64,000 nucleotides of DNA from Tamarix chinensis (taxonomy: Eukaryota; Streptophyta; Magnoliopsida; Caryophyllales; Tamaricaceae). Position numbers and translations under genes: made by a program. The notes below the pieces were generated by a model. It was not told the DNA's origin and did not search any database. It saw only the letters and a list, made by a program, of their open reading frames with translations. The stretch lies in the NCBI GenBank assembly GCA_030549775.1, contig CM060172.1, forward strand, positions 7,737,861-7,801,860, read 5' to 3'. Within the stretch, counting starts at the first letter, position 1. Every line of letters starts with the position of its first letter. This document shows positions 1 through 12,584 of this stretch, in pieces.

Positions 1-1294
1 TTAAAACTATAAAATAACAGTTATTAAAACTCCTTTCCGTGGTAGTGTACTATTATGAATAATATACTAATCACATAAAGCAAAAGATAATTGAGTTGCG
101 TATAGGTTTGGGTTACCCTATTCTCATTAGCTACCCAACATTAGTCTACCTTCAAACATTTTTGGTGCCTTCAGGATTTTCCTTTGGAAGGGATCTTGAG
201 AGGTCCCATTGCCTTACCTACCCTAGATATTGATGATATACTAGTGGACATCAATATTAAAAGGTTTGGTTACCTATATGGATGGCTTTAGCCTGGACTT
301 ATGTCCATTTTAGTGGCTGTATTTAGCTTAGACTTATGTCCACTTTGGTGATTTGCTTTGGCCTAGACTTTATGTCCCTTATTTTGATAGGATTCCATGG
401 TATGTGAGACTATGGAGGTGGTGTGCAATCCATCACTTAATAAAAATAAAATATGGATGATAACTGATTGGATGATGGGACTTGGATGATGAGTAAGAGA
501 ATATGAATAATTGGATAAGGATGGAAAATGGATGGATGAGAAAAAGGATAAGGTTGGTTTGTACACTTGGTTAGTGGCTTAAATGACCATTCACTATTAA
601 TTGAAATATTAGCTAGATGATTGACCTATTTCATAAATGAATAAGGAAATGGCTAATCTAAAGGATTGAGTAATTGGAAATAAACCCTAGTGGTTGCTTG
701 GATTTAGTTTGTCAGTGCATGTATTAGTACCTACATGATGATAATGTGAAATCAAACATGATACATTCAGTGTTGTTTGATTTATGCATGATAGCATGTT
801 CTAATGAATTCCTACCTTTTACATATATTACATTAGTATGATGTAAGATTAGTATTATAACTATATATGATGGAATTTGAGTACTATGTTCTATTGAGAG
901 AACAACTTGGCTTACTTAGTGCATAGTGTACTCATGTACCTTTTTGCTTAGTGACCTACTCATTCCCACAATTAGAGGGATATATGAAGGTTTTTGGATA
1001 TGAGTAGTGGGCTTACCTCATCTTGGGTTCAAAGCTTGAAAGCATAGACAGTTGGAGATTTTTTAAGGGTTGGAAGTGGAATGTGATTTTGGTTTAGGGT
1101 CACAACCTAATATCATTTTAATTTAGCTTGATGCTTTTAACTAATAATTTTGTATTATTTGGCTAGGGGTCGCTAAGTCTTTTGATGTAAACTATCTTTC
1201 AAAGCACTTATATAATTTATATTCATGCACTCTACTATTTTTTAAATGTATTAGTTGGTTTTAGCCTTGTATAAGATATGGGATATGCAGTGGA
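1..1294 (+). repeat. Old LTR, left part (element A0), 5' end outside window
   Basis: No gene is visible. Motifs near 910-970 (a run ending in ctcattcccac) resemble the 3' half of the giant LTR at 48886-53435. The sequence resumes at 6726 after a solo LTR insertion and ends in GAGGGTGTTACA at 6837, so 1-1294 plus 6726-6837 is one LTR in + orientation whose start lies outside the window. It is strongly diverged from the other copies. Interpretation rests on shared motifs and on the insertion junction. Confidence 0.6.
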
Positions 1295-1610
1295 TGTAAT
1301 CCCCCAAAATTTTATAAAACCTATAATTTAATAAATAACTTTTATTTGAAATAAATTAGCTTTTAAAATTATTTAGTTTAATTATTTTATGGAATTTTGA
1401 GTATATAAATGTGGATAGGAGTATTTAATAAATTAAAAATAAATATTTTATTGTTTTATCATATTATTTTTATTTAAATAATTTTTCAAACTAATATTTT
1501 ACTAAAATTAGCCTTTTTGAACCAATATATTAAATTATATTGAATTAAATTATTAAATTAAATAATTTATCAAAATATTACATTTTATTATTTTATAAAT
1601 TAAATTAAAT

Positions 1611-2026
1611 TATTTCCCCTATTTTCCCTTTTTCCTTTTCTTTCTCCCTTTTCTCCTTTTTCTTCTTTCTTTCCTTTTCCTTTTTTTTCCTTCGGGCCAC
1701 CCACTAGACCTGCCTCCCTTCTCCCCCACGCAATTGGGCCTCCGGCCCACTCCCTCCCCTCCTCTCCTTTCCCCCGGTGCAGCAGCCTAGCTCTCCCCTC
1801 TTTTCTTTCTTTTCCTCTCCCCCTATCTTGGCCGGCCCAACTCCCTTTTTTTTCCCCTTCACTGGCATGTTCCCTTCTTTCTTTCTTCTCCCCTCTTCTA
1901 CCCTCTTCTACCTCGACCCAGTAGCACCCAGACTGACACCCTCGACCTGTCTTCATCACCCAGGTCTGCTACCTTGAACACCACGCAAGGCCACCGCCTG
2001 CAACCACTGCCACCACTTGCCTCTCT

Positions 2027-2064
<38 letters not shown>

Positions 2065-2965
2065 CAGTTTTTTCATCATTTTGGGAATAGGCCAGCCATG
2101 CACCCCATCCCACATGGCTACCATTTCCCTCCTTCCCCTTCCTCTCCCTGCTACCCTACCACCTCCCTGCCACCCTAAACACTACCACCGACCGGCCACC
2201 TATCCCTCTACCCTCCCAATTCTTTTTCTTCTCCTCTTCATCCCTTTTTCTGCCCCAATTCTCGAGCTCAAAACCTTGCCCGACCTCTCTCTTCTCTCCC
2301 TTCTTCTCCTTCCATTTTTCCCTTTTGTTTTGCACCGCCGCCTCAACCGCCTCCCCAACCTCCTAAACCACCTCCTATACCTTTCTACTCCCACCCTGCG
2401 CCACCACAACATTGTCCAAGCCACCCCGCAACTCCCTCTTCCTCCCCTCTTCTTTTCTCCCTATTTTCCTCCCTTCTCAACAGCTCCCCTGCAACCCCTC
2501 CTTCTGCCGCTGTCCGGCCACCTCTACTGCCACCCAAACCACCAATCCATACCCTGCAACCCCCTCTAGCACCCCATACCTTGTTTGGATGAAACAAGCC
2601 CCCTCACCCCTCCATTTTCCCCCTCTCTTTTCCTTCCTTCTCAGCCACGTCTAGCCCGACAGCCAACTTTGCTGCCTCGCCACCACCGCCTCCGCCACCC
2701 TTTGCCGCTAAAAACCCATCCCCAACATCCACCTACACTCCGTCTTCACTCCTGCACCATTCCCTTGCCTTAAATCCTCCCCCATCTACCTTCTTGTGTA
2801 GCCTAAAGACCCATCCCCAGCATCCACCTACACCCCGTCTTCACTCCTACACCATTCCCTTGCCTTAAATCCTCCCCCATCTACCTTCTTTTCTAGCCTA
2901 AAGACCCCAACCCAAAACACCCCTTCCACCTCTTCTCCATGCAACCTTCGAGTCTCCCCCTTTTT
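1611..2965 (+). repeat. Pyrimidine-rich GC island of LTR
   Basis: The + strand is almost entirely C and T, with CCACC and CCGCC-like words, inside an otherwise AT-rich LTR. Stop codons are rare because of the composition, which gives long meaningless Pro/Ser/Leu-rich reading frames. Homologous tracts occur at 18036-19190, 24826-25980 and, as purine tracts on the + strand, at 45590-46800 and 59900-61130. Confidence 0.75.
2033..2060 (+). repeat. (CT)n microsatellite
   Basis: About 13 uninterrupted CT units within the pyrimidine-rich tract of the solo LTR. Confidence 0.95.
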
Positions 2966-2979
2966 ATTTTTGCATGCAG

Positions 2980-3003
2980 CTCATACTGCATAAGCAGTAT
3001 GAG
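2980..3003 (+). other. Hairpin H1 in solo LTR
   Basis: CTCATACTGC, loop ATAA, GCAGTATGAG: a perfect 10-bp stem. It can be extended outward to 2976 and 3007 with G-T pairs. It lies directly after the pyrimidine tract. The equivalent hairpin at 19267-19290 has a different arm sequence but the same pairing. Confidence 0.85.
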
Positions 3004-3654
3004 TTGTTGCATTTATTGGCCATTTTTATTAATAATTTTAAGGTATGATAATATTTAATTTAACTATTTCATTGAGTAAAATTTATAAAGTCTTATGCTT
3101 TGATTTTCTTATTTCTAATATAATAAGTATTGATATTATTTTTAGGTATTGGTTTTTCTAATCAAAGCTTGAATCTTTAACCGAGATATCGGTAAGATTC
3201 AATTGTTGCGGGAATTAAGGTTATCGTTAAACCCCACTTAAATGCATGGATAAACACATGTTTGCACATTAGAATTTTTAATATGTTATTATGTTTGATA
3301 TATGGTTGTTAGTATAATTTATATGTTTGCTTGTATTGTTTAATAAAAAGGAAAGTATGATCTTTTATGTGCTATGTGTGTAAATGTTGTCTAAGGGAAG
3401 AACTTGATTATTAATGAAAGTGTTAAAGTACTTATCCATGTCATATTATGTTATTGTGACAATTTATGCTTGAATAATATTATTGTGAGCCCTAGGGGCA
3501 TTTTGGTAATATTTCTTCTGTAAGAATATAGCCTAATATGTGTGGGTGCTAATAAGTATTATATTAAAATATAATAGTTGGTGGAGTTGGATATTGTTAA
3601 GGGAGTATTAATATTATTATTCCATGTAGTAATGTTAAGCTAATAAAAGTGGTG

Positions 3655-4715
3655 TAATAAAGGGGATAAGATGGTAATTTTGGAAGAAGAGGGTAAAATG
3701 ATAAATTTTCTAAGTAAAAGGGTAATATGGTAATTTTATAAGTAAAGGGGCAACATGGTAATTTTGGAGGTAAATGGTAATATGGTAATTTTATAAGCAA
3801 ATGGAAAAATGTTAATTTTAAAAGTAAAGGGGTATTATGGTAATTTTGGGAGTAAAGGGCAATATGGTAATTTTGGAAAAGAAGGGCAAAATGGTAATTT
3901 TGTAAGAAAAGATAAAAAATGGTAAGCTTGGAGGTAAAAAGGTAAAATAGTAAATTGTAAAGCAAAAAGGGTATTATGGTAATTTTATAAGTAAAAGGGT
4001 ATTGTAGTAATTTTGTAAATTAAAAGGATATTTATGGCAAACTTAGGAGTAAGGGGTAACTTGATAATTATGATAATAGAGAAGGGTAATTTGGTAAATT
4101 AACCAATAAAAGGGCATTATGGTAATTTTAATACTGGAGAAGGGCAATATAGTAACTATAAAAATGGAGAAGGGTAAATTGGTAATTATAATTATAGAGA
4201 AGGGTAAATTAATAATTATAATTATGGAGAAGGATAAATTGGTAATTATAATTATGGAGAAGGGTAAATTAATAATTATAATCATAGAGAAGGGAAAAAT
4301 GGTAATTATCATAATTGAGAAGGGTAAATTAATAATTATAATTATGGAGAAGGGTAAATTGGTAATTATAATTATGGAGAAGGGTAAATTAATAATTACA
4401 ATAATGGAGAAGGGTAAAATGGTAATTATAACAATTAGGAAGGGTAAAATGGTAAGTATGATAATGGAGAAGGATAATTTGGTAATTTAACCAATAGAAG
4501 AGTAATTTGGTAATTATGGTAATGGATAAGGATAATTTGGTAATTTAACCAACTAAAGGGTAAAATGGTAATTATTTAACCAATTAAAGGGGCAAGTTGG
4601 TAATCCTGATAATTAAGAAGAGTCATTTGGAAATTTATCCAGCTTAAGGGCAATTTAGTAATTATACCAAATGAGAAGGGGAAATTGGTAATTTAACCAA
4701 CCAAATGGGAAATAC
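3655..4715 (+). repeat. Minisatellite, GGTAATTTT type
   Basis: Imperfect tandem units of about 24-36 bp built on a core like aatggtaattttg-aagtaaaggg. Between 4119 and 4490 the period becomes a regular 30 bp, with neighbouring units alternating between ttggtaattata and ttaataattata (a 60-bp higher-order period). The same array class sits at the same place in every family I LTR in the window. Confidence 0.88.
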
Positions 4716-5640
4716 ATTAAGTGTAACAGTTACGAAGGGTGATTAGTGGCCTAATAAGTGTGTGGGAGATGGCTCGGTAAATTAAACGGAGCAGGGATGT
4801 GGCGAAGATAAACTATGTGTGGGTTACGTGCCATGTATTATACCATATTGTGTATTTTATGCTTAATGATTAATCATTATAGCGCAACTTTGAGTGAATG
4901 TATGCTCAAATAACTTCCTTATGGTATGTGAATGATGATTATATATATTGTGTGTACGATGTTATATGATGTGACCCTCTAGGACATGCATGCTAGGATG
5001 TTTAATAATAGGATATGTGGTGAAAGGCATGAAAAAGAAAAATGGGAGAATAAGATAACCAAGGGAAAGTAAGTTGGCTAACTTAGGAAAGAATGACCTA
5101 AATAATCCATGATCCTTCAGTGGTGAAAAAGAGAGGGGACATAAGTAAAATGAAAGAGTGGGAGAAACTAGGGTTGCATGGGAGGAACTAGGGTTTAGGA
5201 GAAACCTTAATGTGAGAAGGTGGAAAAAGAAAATAATAAAAATAGATGAGAATGAGTGGGATATGAAGTGAGAGTTGAATCTAAGGGTCGTAATGTGTGG
5301 GTGTTAAATAGTTGGGGTGGTGTAAGGATGGGACACATAGGCCCAAATTAGGGTTTCTAGAGAAAACTTTAGGGTAAGGCAGTGAGTTGACCTTGGGCTA
5401 TAAGGTTGTGGGCCTTGACCTACACACTTAGGAGTCGGGCTCCTGGTGTGAGAAAGTGGATTGAGGGAAGGATGTCGGGGCGAGTTAGGAGGTGCAGAAG
5501 TCTCAACATATGGGATAGTTCCTCTTGGGAGGATAAGTGTGGATATAGTTAGCCATGCATGTCAAGGGTGAAATAATTTCGAATAAGATACGATTAAGAC
5601 ACTAATTACTTAAAGAGGAAAATGTTGAGCCAGACTCAAA

Positions 5641-5985
5641 CTGATCCACCGGCGAATAATAGTGGCAAGAATGCGGGGTGCCCTGGAGACCGCTCCACCG
5701 GCAAATAATAGTGGTCAGGAGCATTCTTCCCTATATGTATTTGCAGTTCACCGGCTATAATAGTGGAGGATTCCGTGCTCAACAAACCAAACGTAAAAAC
5801 GATAAGACACGGAGAAGACACTAATTACTTATAGTGGAATACCTTGTGAGTCAGGGCCAGACTGGTCCACCAGCGAATAATAGTGGATAGGAGGGTTTTT
5901 CCCTACATGATCGGTCCATCGGCGAATAATAGTGGCCAAGAGCATTTTGCCCTGCATGACCATTCCACCAGCTATAATAGTGGGG
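5641..5985 (+). repeat. CCACCGG...AATAGTGG hairpin array (solo LTR copy)
   Basis: Five or so degenerate units built on TCCACCGGCGAATAATAGTGG, each followed by a short segment with partly complementary ends and ccct. These are diverged versions of the units at 21778-22218. Confidence 0.8.
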
Positions 5986-6575
5986 TTCCCGCACTTACAT
6001 AGACATTTATACTCCGAGATGATTAATTATTGATGGATTAATGGCTTAAATGCCCTAAAAGTATTGATTGTTCATTATGACCTATTAATATTTGGTTGAC
6101 TCGTTAAGTATACGAATGTACGAAAGTGAATGTTACGTATACCGCATTAATATCTGATTAACTTGCTGGATGTGTGAATGGATGGATCTGAATATCATGT
6201 TTACACTTGTCGTTATGTATGGATATAGCAATTAATCTTGTGTTACATTGTGGGCCTGCTTTTAAGTGTGTTTTAAAAGGGTTACTCAGTACTGTAGTAC
6301 TGAAGGGTCCCATTTGTGGGGCCCCTTCCTATTCAATGGGCAGTGTCCCTTGTAGGTCATTTCAGGTACTATTCGAGTAGGCAATGGGAAAGAGTGTAAG
6401 GATTATCCGGACTTTTAGGGTTCTCCCTTTTGCCTTTATTTTCTGGTTTAAATGTATTCCTTGTTCTTGTAACCACCATTGGTGGAATCTATTCTTATAA
6501 AATGTTTACTTGCACTACTCAGATTTAAAAATGGTTTGAATTTCTTGCAATTGATATTTTATTCTTTAGCCTTAG

Positions 6576-6621
6576 CACTTGGTACTAGAACGGTATGAGT
6601 AAATCGGTCTGGTACTAAGTG
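6576..6621 (+). other. Terminal hairpin H3 (solo LTR copy)
   Basis: Arm 6576-6594 (CACTTGGTACTAGAACGGT) pairs with 6603-6621, with an 8-nt loop. There is one mismatch and there are three G-T pairs. It lies about 100 bp before the LTR end. Confidence 0.85.
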
Positions 6622-6725
6622 TGGCAGTAATATCCCCAAAATTCACCGTTTTATATTTTTCTTCTGCTATTTCTTTTAATAAAAAGAAATTTTTCAGTAG
6701 TGAATTTTGGGGGTGTTACAGTGGA

Positions 6726-6837
6726 TATCTATCTTGTGTTAGGTATGTTGGCGACACCTTATTTTTTCCTAGGTATATTTTAGCTTCTACACTATTTTAA
6801 ACGAAATTTTTTGCTAGTGAAAAATGAGGGTGTTACA
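6726..6837 (+). repeat. Old LTR, right part (element A0), 3' terminus
   Basis: This continues 1-1294. The last bases (aaacgaaatttt, ctagtgaa, gggtgttaca) match the 3' terminus of the intact LTR at 22860-22896. The right arm of the terminal hairpin (6730-6743) pairs with 1265-1278 on the other side of the inserted solo LTR. Confidence 0.65.
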
Positions 6838-8709
6838 CTCCTACACTTAATATTATAAATAATTATTAGGAAAATAAATTCAAAATAATAAGATATACTT
6901 AAGGAAATTATTATAGCTTAACACATCAAAACCTTAATATGCTATCATAAAAGTTTTATATTATATTAAGGAGCATGATTTACTATAATTTAGCAATATA
7001 GCAAAATACACAAATTAAAACACCACACTAGCCTCAAATAAAAATTCTATTCTTCACCTAAAAACAAACCCATATGAACATATATTAGCCACTAAATAAT
7101 TAATAATAGTTAATAACCAAACTAAAAAAAAGCACAAGATCTAAACCAAAGGGGAGCTGCAAAACAACTCAAGCTATATGGGGGTCTATGAGAATCACTC
7201 ATGCTAAAAATGGGTAGTAACATGAGCAACACACACTAGATAACATGGGCAACATAAGCTTGGGAAGATACAACACTTACATGCGAAGTCTTGGTAATAT
7301 GCAACATAATCTTGACAAGCAGGGTGCACAATCGGTAATGCAAGGTACAAACACAATAGTTAAAAATAAAAGTTTGGGTAATTGGCTTGCACACATCATA
7401 AGGTCTATGATATACACATAAGCTCAAGAATGGTAATACAAGATTAAAAATGATTCCATAAGCTCGACAACACACAAAAAGTCTCAATAACACATGACAT
7501 AAGCCCGACACACACAATAAAAACTTGGAAATGCAAGCACAAGCTCAAAAAATAAGGTTTACACACAACATAAGCTTAACACATGGAGAAGGGATGATGA
7601 CGTTCTTGAGTGTGTTGTGGAAAAATGTTGGTAGTTGTAATTAGTATGAAGGGATGTTTAGGTGGTCGACTGCTTGGTGGAAAAATGTTGGTGGCTAGAA
7701 TGAGTGTGAAGGTTGAACGCTGCTTAGGGAAGGCACCATGATCAATTCACTTTAGAAGGGCTAGGTAGCATGTGGAAGAATGGTCGAGTTTTTTTTTTAC
7801 AACAAGAAAGGAGGTGCATAGGGTGGTAATGGGTAAAAGAGAAGCCGTAGGGTAGCGTAAATTGTTGTAGAAAGTGGTCATGGAAAAGAGAAAGAAAAGG
7901 GAGCTAATAGAGAGGAAGATAAGTTACATGCTATGATGGTGGAGTTAGTGAAGGTGGTTGATGAAAATAAAGAATGTACTGGATGCAAGAAGACAAGTTA
8001 GGATAATAGTGTTGTAGGTCGTGGTTGTTAGTGACAAAGCTTAGGTGGCAAGGCTTTACTTACATATGTCAAATATCAAGGGAAAGTATAAGATATTGGC
8101 CATGGTAAGGGGGCTCCAAGGCTAAGAAAGTAATGAAAGAGAGGAGAGAGTTTAGGGTGAAGATTGGCTACAGAGATAGGGGCATAGATAGGGATTAATA
8201 TATAGAGGAAAAACTAGGGGACATAAAGGATAATAGAGAGAGATGTAGTGGATTTATGTTAGTTGCAAGAATGATAAAAAAAATAATGGTAAAGGGATTA
8301 GTTGTATAGATGGGGTTGCATTGACAAGAGAGAAAACATGAGGGATTTATAGAATGGGAAAAGACAATGGAGGGGGTTAAGTACACAAAAATGGAGGAGG
8401 TCAGTGAGAGAGGGAACTGCAAGTGAATAGAGACAAAGTTAAGGGAGGGTGTGTTGGGTTAGGAGTTAGTTTTCTTAGGTTAGGGTTTTTTGGTTAATGA
8501 AACCAAACTGAAAAAGAAAAACCAACCAATTAAGGTGAGGGCAAAAGAAAAAGGAACAAGAAAGGAAAATAGCTATGGTAAAAATAAATATTAAAGAAAA
8601 GGTAAGGGTTTTTTTTACGTGTTAAAATATATAAAAAAGCTAAGGATTTAGTGTTTAATAAAAGGCTAAGTATCTAAAATAAAATGTTACATAGTTTTGG
8701 GGTGTTACA
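6838..8709 (-). repeat. Old LTR-like sequence, minus orientation, left end unresolved
   Basis: Read on the minus strand it begins TGTAACACCCCAAAAC (8709 downward), is AT-rich, then C/T-rich at about 8600-7560, as giant LTRs are. It is preceded by a purine-rich polypurine-like tract. No left boundary or target duplication was found. The part from 6838 to about 7560 is AT-rich and could belong to something else. No convincing gene is present: the 75-codon frame at 8195-8422 is only compositional. Confidence 0.4.
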
Positions 8710-8722
8710 ACTCCCACTTTTA
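8710..8722 (-). other. Possible polypurine tract, minus strand
   Basis: On the minus strand AAAAGTGGGAGT directly precedes TGTAACACCCC. This is the position expected for the plus-strand primer of an LTR element. Confidence 0.4.
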
Positions 8723-10942
8723 TTCACCACTGAGGCAATACTCTTTCTCTACCACCACAATGAACTACCATTAGCAACCTCAATGTCTTATCTCTACCAT
8801 CATCTAGTGTAGTGAGTCTGGGTTCTAAGATTCCAACTTAGTCATTGGCGAGTGATGCTTGACCTCTAACGAATGCCCACCACTATGTTTTAGCTTTTTT
8901 GTTTGGTATACTTTTCCTTACCCTAACACTTATTTTGGATTTAGTTTTTCTAAGTAAGCTTTAATTAAGCTAAATTGATTGTTTGATTGAGTATATAGTA
9001 GTTGGGTCAATGATTTGGATGGGTTAATCATATTTTATATGCTTGATTTTTGAAATTTGGATATTTAAACCCATTACGTTTGGATTATGCAAATATATTA
9101 GATTAAGTTATTTTTGATTAATTGCTTACACAATACTTTGAAATGTATTTAATTTGATGATGGTCACTTTAATTTCATAAAATTGATGAAATTTGAATAA
9201 ATTGGGATTCATGGCTTTAACCATAGTTAGGGAGCCATTATATTTGAAATTGTATTTATCGTGAGTTATTTTATTATATTTTTTATATATTATGCATAAG
9301 AATGTGCTTAATTTCATTGCTAAAATGACAATTTATATAATTTAGTAAAAATCATCAAAATTTGTATTTGAGCCTTTTAAACCATAATTTTTGGGATGGA
9401 TTTTTTGTAATTGATTTATTTTTTATTCATGATCGTATTTGATCAATTAGTTTTGATTTATAATCAATTAAATTATGTTTGTACCTTATTATTTTTGATT
9501 AATTCTCTAAATTTGATCGGTTGAACAATTTGGGTTGTAAAATATAATCATTTGAGTTATTTTTAATAAAATTACTTTCTTTCTATTATTTTCTAGTTTA
9601 ATTAGTTTTTGTAACTTAATTATTTTTTATTCTATAAATGATCTAGTTGATGTCCTATGTTATGGTTTCCTTCTTAAGGTAGGATAGCTCAAAATCTTTG
9701 TAAACCTCTTAAAATTGTAGTTAATATATCCTTACATATTGATGTATGTTGTTACATATCTTGGTTATGTTAGATTCACACTTGGCTTTGTTAATGAAAG
9801 TATGTATAGTGTTTATTCTAAGTGTTAAGTAATGAATAAAGTTGTTTGCCAAAATAAGCAATTATGACCATGTATATGTGTCTTGGTTGTTTTGCTATTT
9901 TGATGCTTGTAGGTTATGTTTATTTCGTGGTGTGATATAATTTAGTGCTTTATAGATAAGATATATCCTTATTTGAAGTTTTATTTTAGAAGTTTCATAC
10001 TACTTTGAAAATGTTATAATATGTAAGCATGATAATGGATGCTTAAGTGTACGATGATCTTATTCTTGGACATCATATTTTTTTTTAATTCAAATATAGA
10101 GTGGTTGATTTCTTTATTTTTAGTCATATTTTATTATTATTAAGAGCATATGTGATGTGTTTTGTTTGAAGGAATATGTGTTCATGGTAAAAAATATTAT
10201 GAATGGCTTAAGTGTAAGATTGAAATAAAAAATTTAGGCAAGTAGCCTCTAGATGGTTTGTATGGAAGGGTCTGGGAGTGGATGCATTCCTTATGATTTT
10301 GTATGGTGATATCCATCTTTGTGCAAGGTCCCTCTTTCTAATTAATCAGTGACTTAAGAGCCTTATAAGGTTGTGCACACTTAAGGAATTAAGGTTGTGA
10401 GTAGTTATTCACGAGTATCCTATAACCTTTGTGTTCTAGATGATTATTTCACGGGTGTCTTGAAGTGTCCAAGCTTGAAAATTTTATAAAAAAGTAATGT
10501 GATTTTATATATATAAATTTTTCAATGGGATTAGTTATATAAGTGAATTGCTATGTCATATGAAATATAAGGAATACAAGGACAAATGACACATATGAAA
10601 ATGAGTAAAAACATGAAATGGAATGTATGACATATTAGCTTTTGGTAGAATTGATTAAAAAGTGCCTATGAGAAGTTATGTGGAAGGTTAATATGGAAAT
10701 AAATGAATAGAATAAATAGTAATGAATTTAAAGGACCATATCCTTTCTATGAAGTAGTTCAATGAAAGTACTATTCCCTTCATGAACCTTGGGGTTTTAT
10801 TAGACTCAAATGAGTTATCATATGCTAGTCTAATGGGACTAGTTGATAAGGTCACTAGTAAGCTATAACATTAGTCTAATAAAGTGGTGCCTCATGTTGG
10901 TAGAATTAAACTTTCACAACTAGTTATTTTTGTATGACTATG
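8723..10942. other. No gene seen; AT-rich sequence
   Basis: AT-rich with short frames only. I see no conserved coding motif, tandem repeat or LTR terminus until TGTAACACCCC at 10943. It is probably decayed internal transposon sequence, but I cannot show this. Confidence 0.4.
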
Positions 10943-11039
10943 TGTAACACCCCAAAATTCATTACTTTTTTTTTTGAAAAGCGGAAGCAATTAAAATAGA
11001 AATACTTAAAACCTGTGAATTCTGGAAATGTTACCGCCA

Positions 11040-11085
11040 CACTTAGTACCAGACCGGTTCTCTCAAACCATTCCAGTACCAAGTG
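11040..11085 (-). other. Terminal hairpin H3 (family II, minus copy)
   Basis: CACTTAGTACCAGACCGG on the + strand faces CCATTCCAGTACCAAGTG. Every non-pair on the + strand except one is A-C, which becomes G-U in the minus-sense transcript. The remaining one is the same A-G mismatch that is seen in the other copies. Confidence 0.85.
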
Positions 11086-11634
11086 CTAAGGCTAAAGAAA
11101 AGATTTACGTTAAATTCAAATTAACAATTCATAAAAGGATTCGAAGATCATACACAAAATCAGAGTACGAGAAATTAAGAGTTAATTACAATACCCTTGA
11201 AGTTTCAAATAACATTTGTAACTTCTAAATAGAAATAAATTTAAACAAGATAAAACCCGATGAGTCAAATTACGGATTGCCTACTCACTCAAGTCAGGCC
11301 TGCCACCCCAAAATAGTCTCTGATCTTAAACCTGCAAAAGAGGTCTGCTCCCCACCATCAGTGGATCATCACAGGACCCATCAACCAAGGTAGTATCAGT
11401 ACGGGTCCAGTACTGAGTAAGGTGACTTGATCACTAAGGCCAACACACAAACACATAAATCATGCAGAACATAAAAGGGCATAATTACCAACACAATGAC
11501 ATAAGGTGCTTACGACCATCCAAGTAAGAGTACAAGGCCCGATTGTAGACTGGATTAATTTTTAAATTAATCTCTGATCATAATTCATTTCACACCATAC
11601 TTTTTATCAAGTCCATACGAGTATGGGAACCCCA

Positions 11635-11965
11635 CTATTTTGCCAGTGGATCGGTCTCCAGGGCACTCTGGCTCCTGGCCACTATTATAGCCGGTGGATC
11701 GGTCACTTAGGGTACATGCCCTACCACTATTATATGCCGGTGGATCGGTCTGGCCCCTTCTCGCACGGTGTTCCACTGTAAGTAATTAGTATCTTCCCAC
11801 TTATTAACATCTTATATAGTTTGGTTCGTTGAGCTCGGGATCCCCCACTATTTTAGCCGGTGGATCGGTCACTAGGGTAACATACCCTACCACTATTAAG
11901 CCGGTGGATCGATCTCCAAGTTACCGCAGTACCTGGCCACTATTATGCCGGTGGATCGATCTGGG
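11635..11965 (-). repeat. Hairpin array (family II, minus copy)
   Basis: Units of CCACTATTATA-CCGGTGGATCGGTC on the + strand are separated by small inverted repeats. On the minus strand these are TAGGGTA/TACCCTA and CCAGG-GC/GC-CCTGG types. Confidence 0.82.
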
Positions 11966-12584
11966 CCCGGCTCAACATCTTTCACTTTACATGATTAATA
12001 TCTTAAGTATCTTATTCAAAGACTTTTACCCTAGACATGCATAAATCTTCACACATCATAATTACACTTTAATCACCATATACACATGATAACACCAAAA
12101 ACCCTAATCAGCCACCATATACCTCAATTAACCACAACAAACCATAATTCAGTCTCCTCCGTACCCTTAATTTGCCCCACGTGCTATTTTTTTTTATCCC
12201 AAGTGCTCAAACACCCAAACAACACTTACATTACATTCCTTACATCCCAAATTATCTTTCCATACGTAAATTTAATACCCATGCAGACATTAATCTCCCC
12301 ATGCAAACCTTTGAACCTTTTTCATGCAAATCCTAAAATTCCACGTGAAACTCTAAATTCAATCATGCAAACCCTAATACCACCATACAACCATCAATGT
12401 CACCATATAACTCCTAATACCACAATACAACTATAATTACCACCATACAAACCTTAATATCATCATACAAACCCTAATACCAACATACATCCATTAATAC
12501 CACCAGGTAAACCCTAGATTCCGTCATACAAAACCATAAATTCAATCCAACCAAAACCAAAGATTCACCCATACCAAACCCTAA

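Larger units (their letters stand above)
1295..6720 (+). mobile_element. Solo LTR, 5.4 kb, giant-LTR family I
   Basis: It starts TGTAATCCCCCAAAATTTT and ends GAATTTTGGGGGTGTTACA. It is flanked by a perfect 5-bp duplication, GTGGA (1290-1294 and 6721-6725). No primer site or gag follows, so it is a solo LTR left by LTR-LTR recombination. Internal order: AT-rich start, C/T-rich GC island (about 1611-2965), a 10-bp-stem hairpin, a minisatellite, a hairpin array, and a terminal hairpin. The order is the same as in the intact element's LTRs at 17731 and 24521, but with clear divergence, so it is older. Confidence 0.93.

Noticed and set aside
4119..4490. 123-codon frame of EKGKL-V/I-III decapeptide repeats
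   Set aside because: It arises from a 30-bp minisatellite inside a solo LTR. The other strand is open too, and there is no promoter or homologue context.
6831..8709. A TG...CA unit bounded by two GTGTTACA motifs, as a complete short LTR
   Set aside because: The flanks GAGGG and ACTCC do not match. The left motif is better explained as the end of the + strand old LTR, and the shared motif follows from the mirrored LTR ends.
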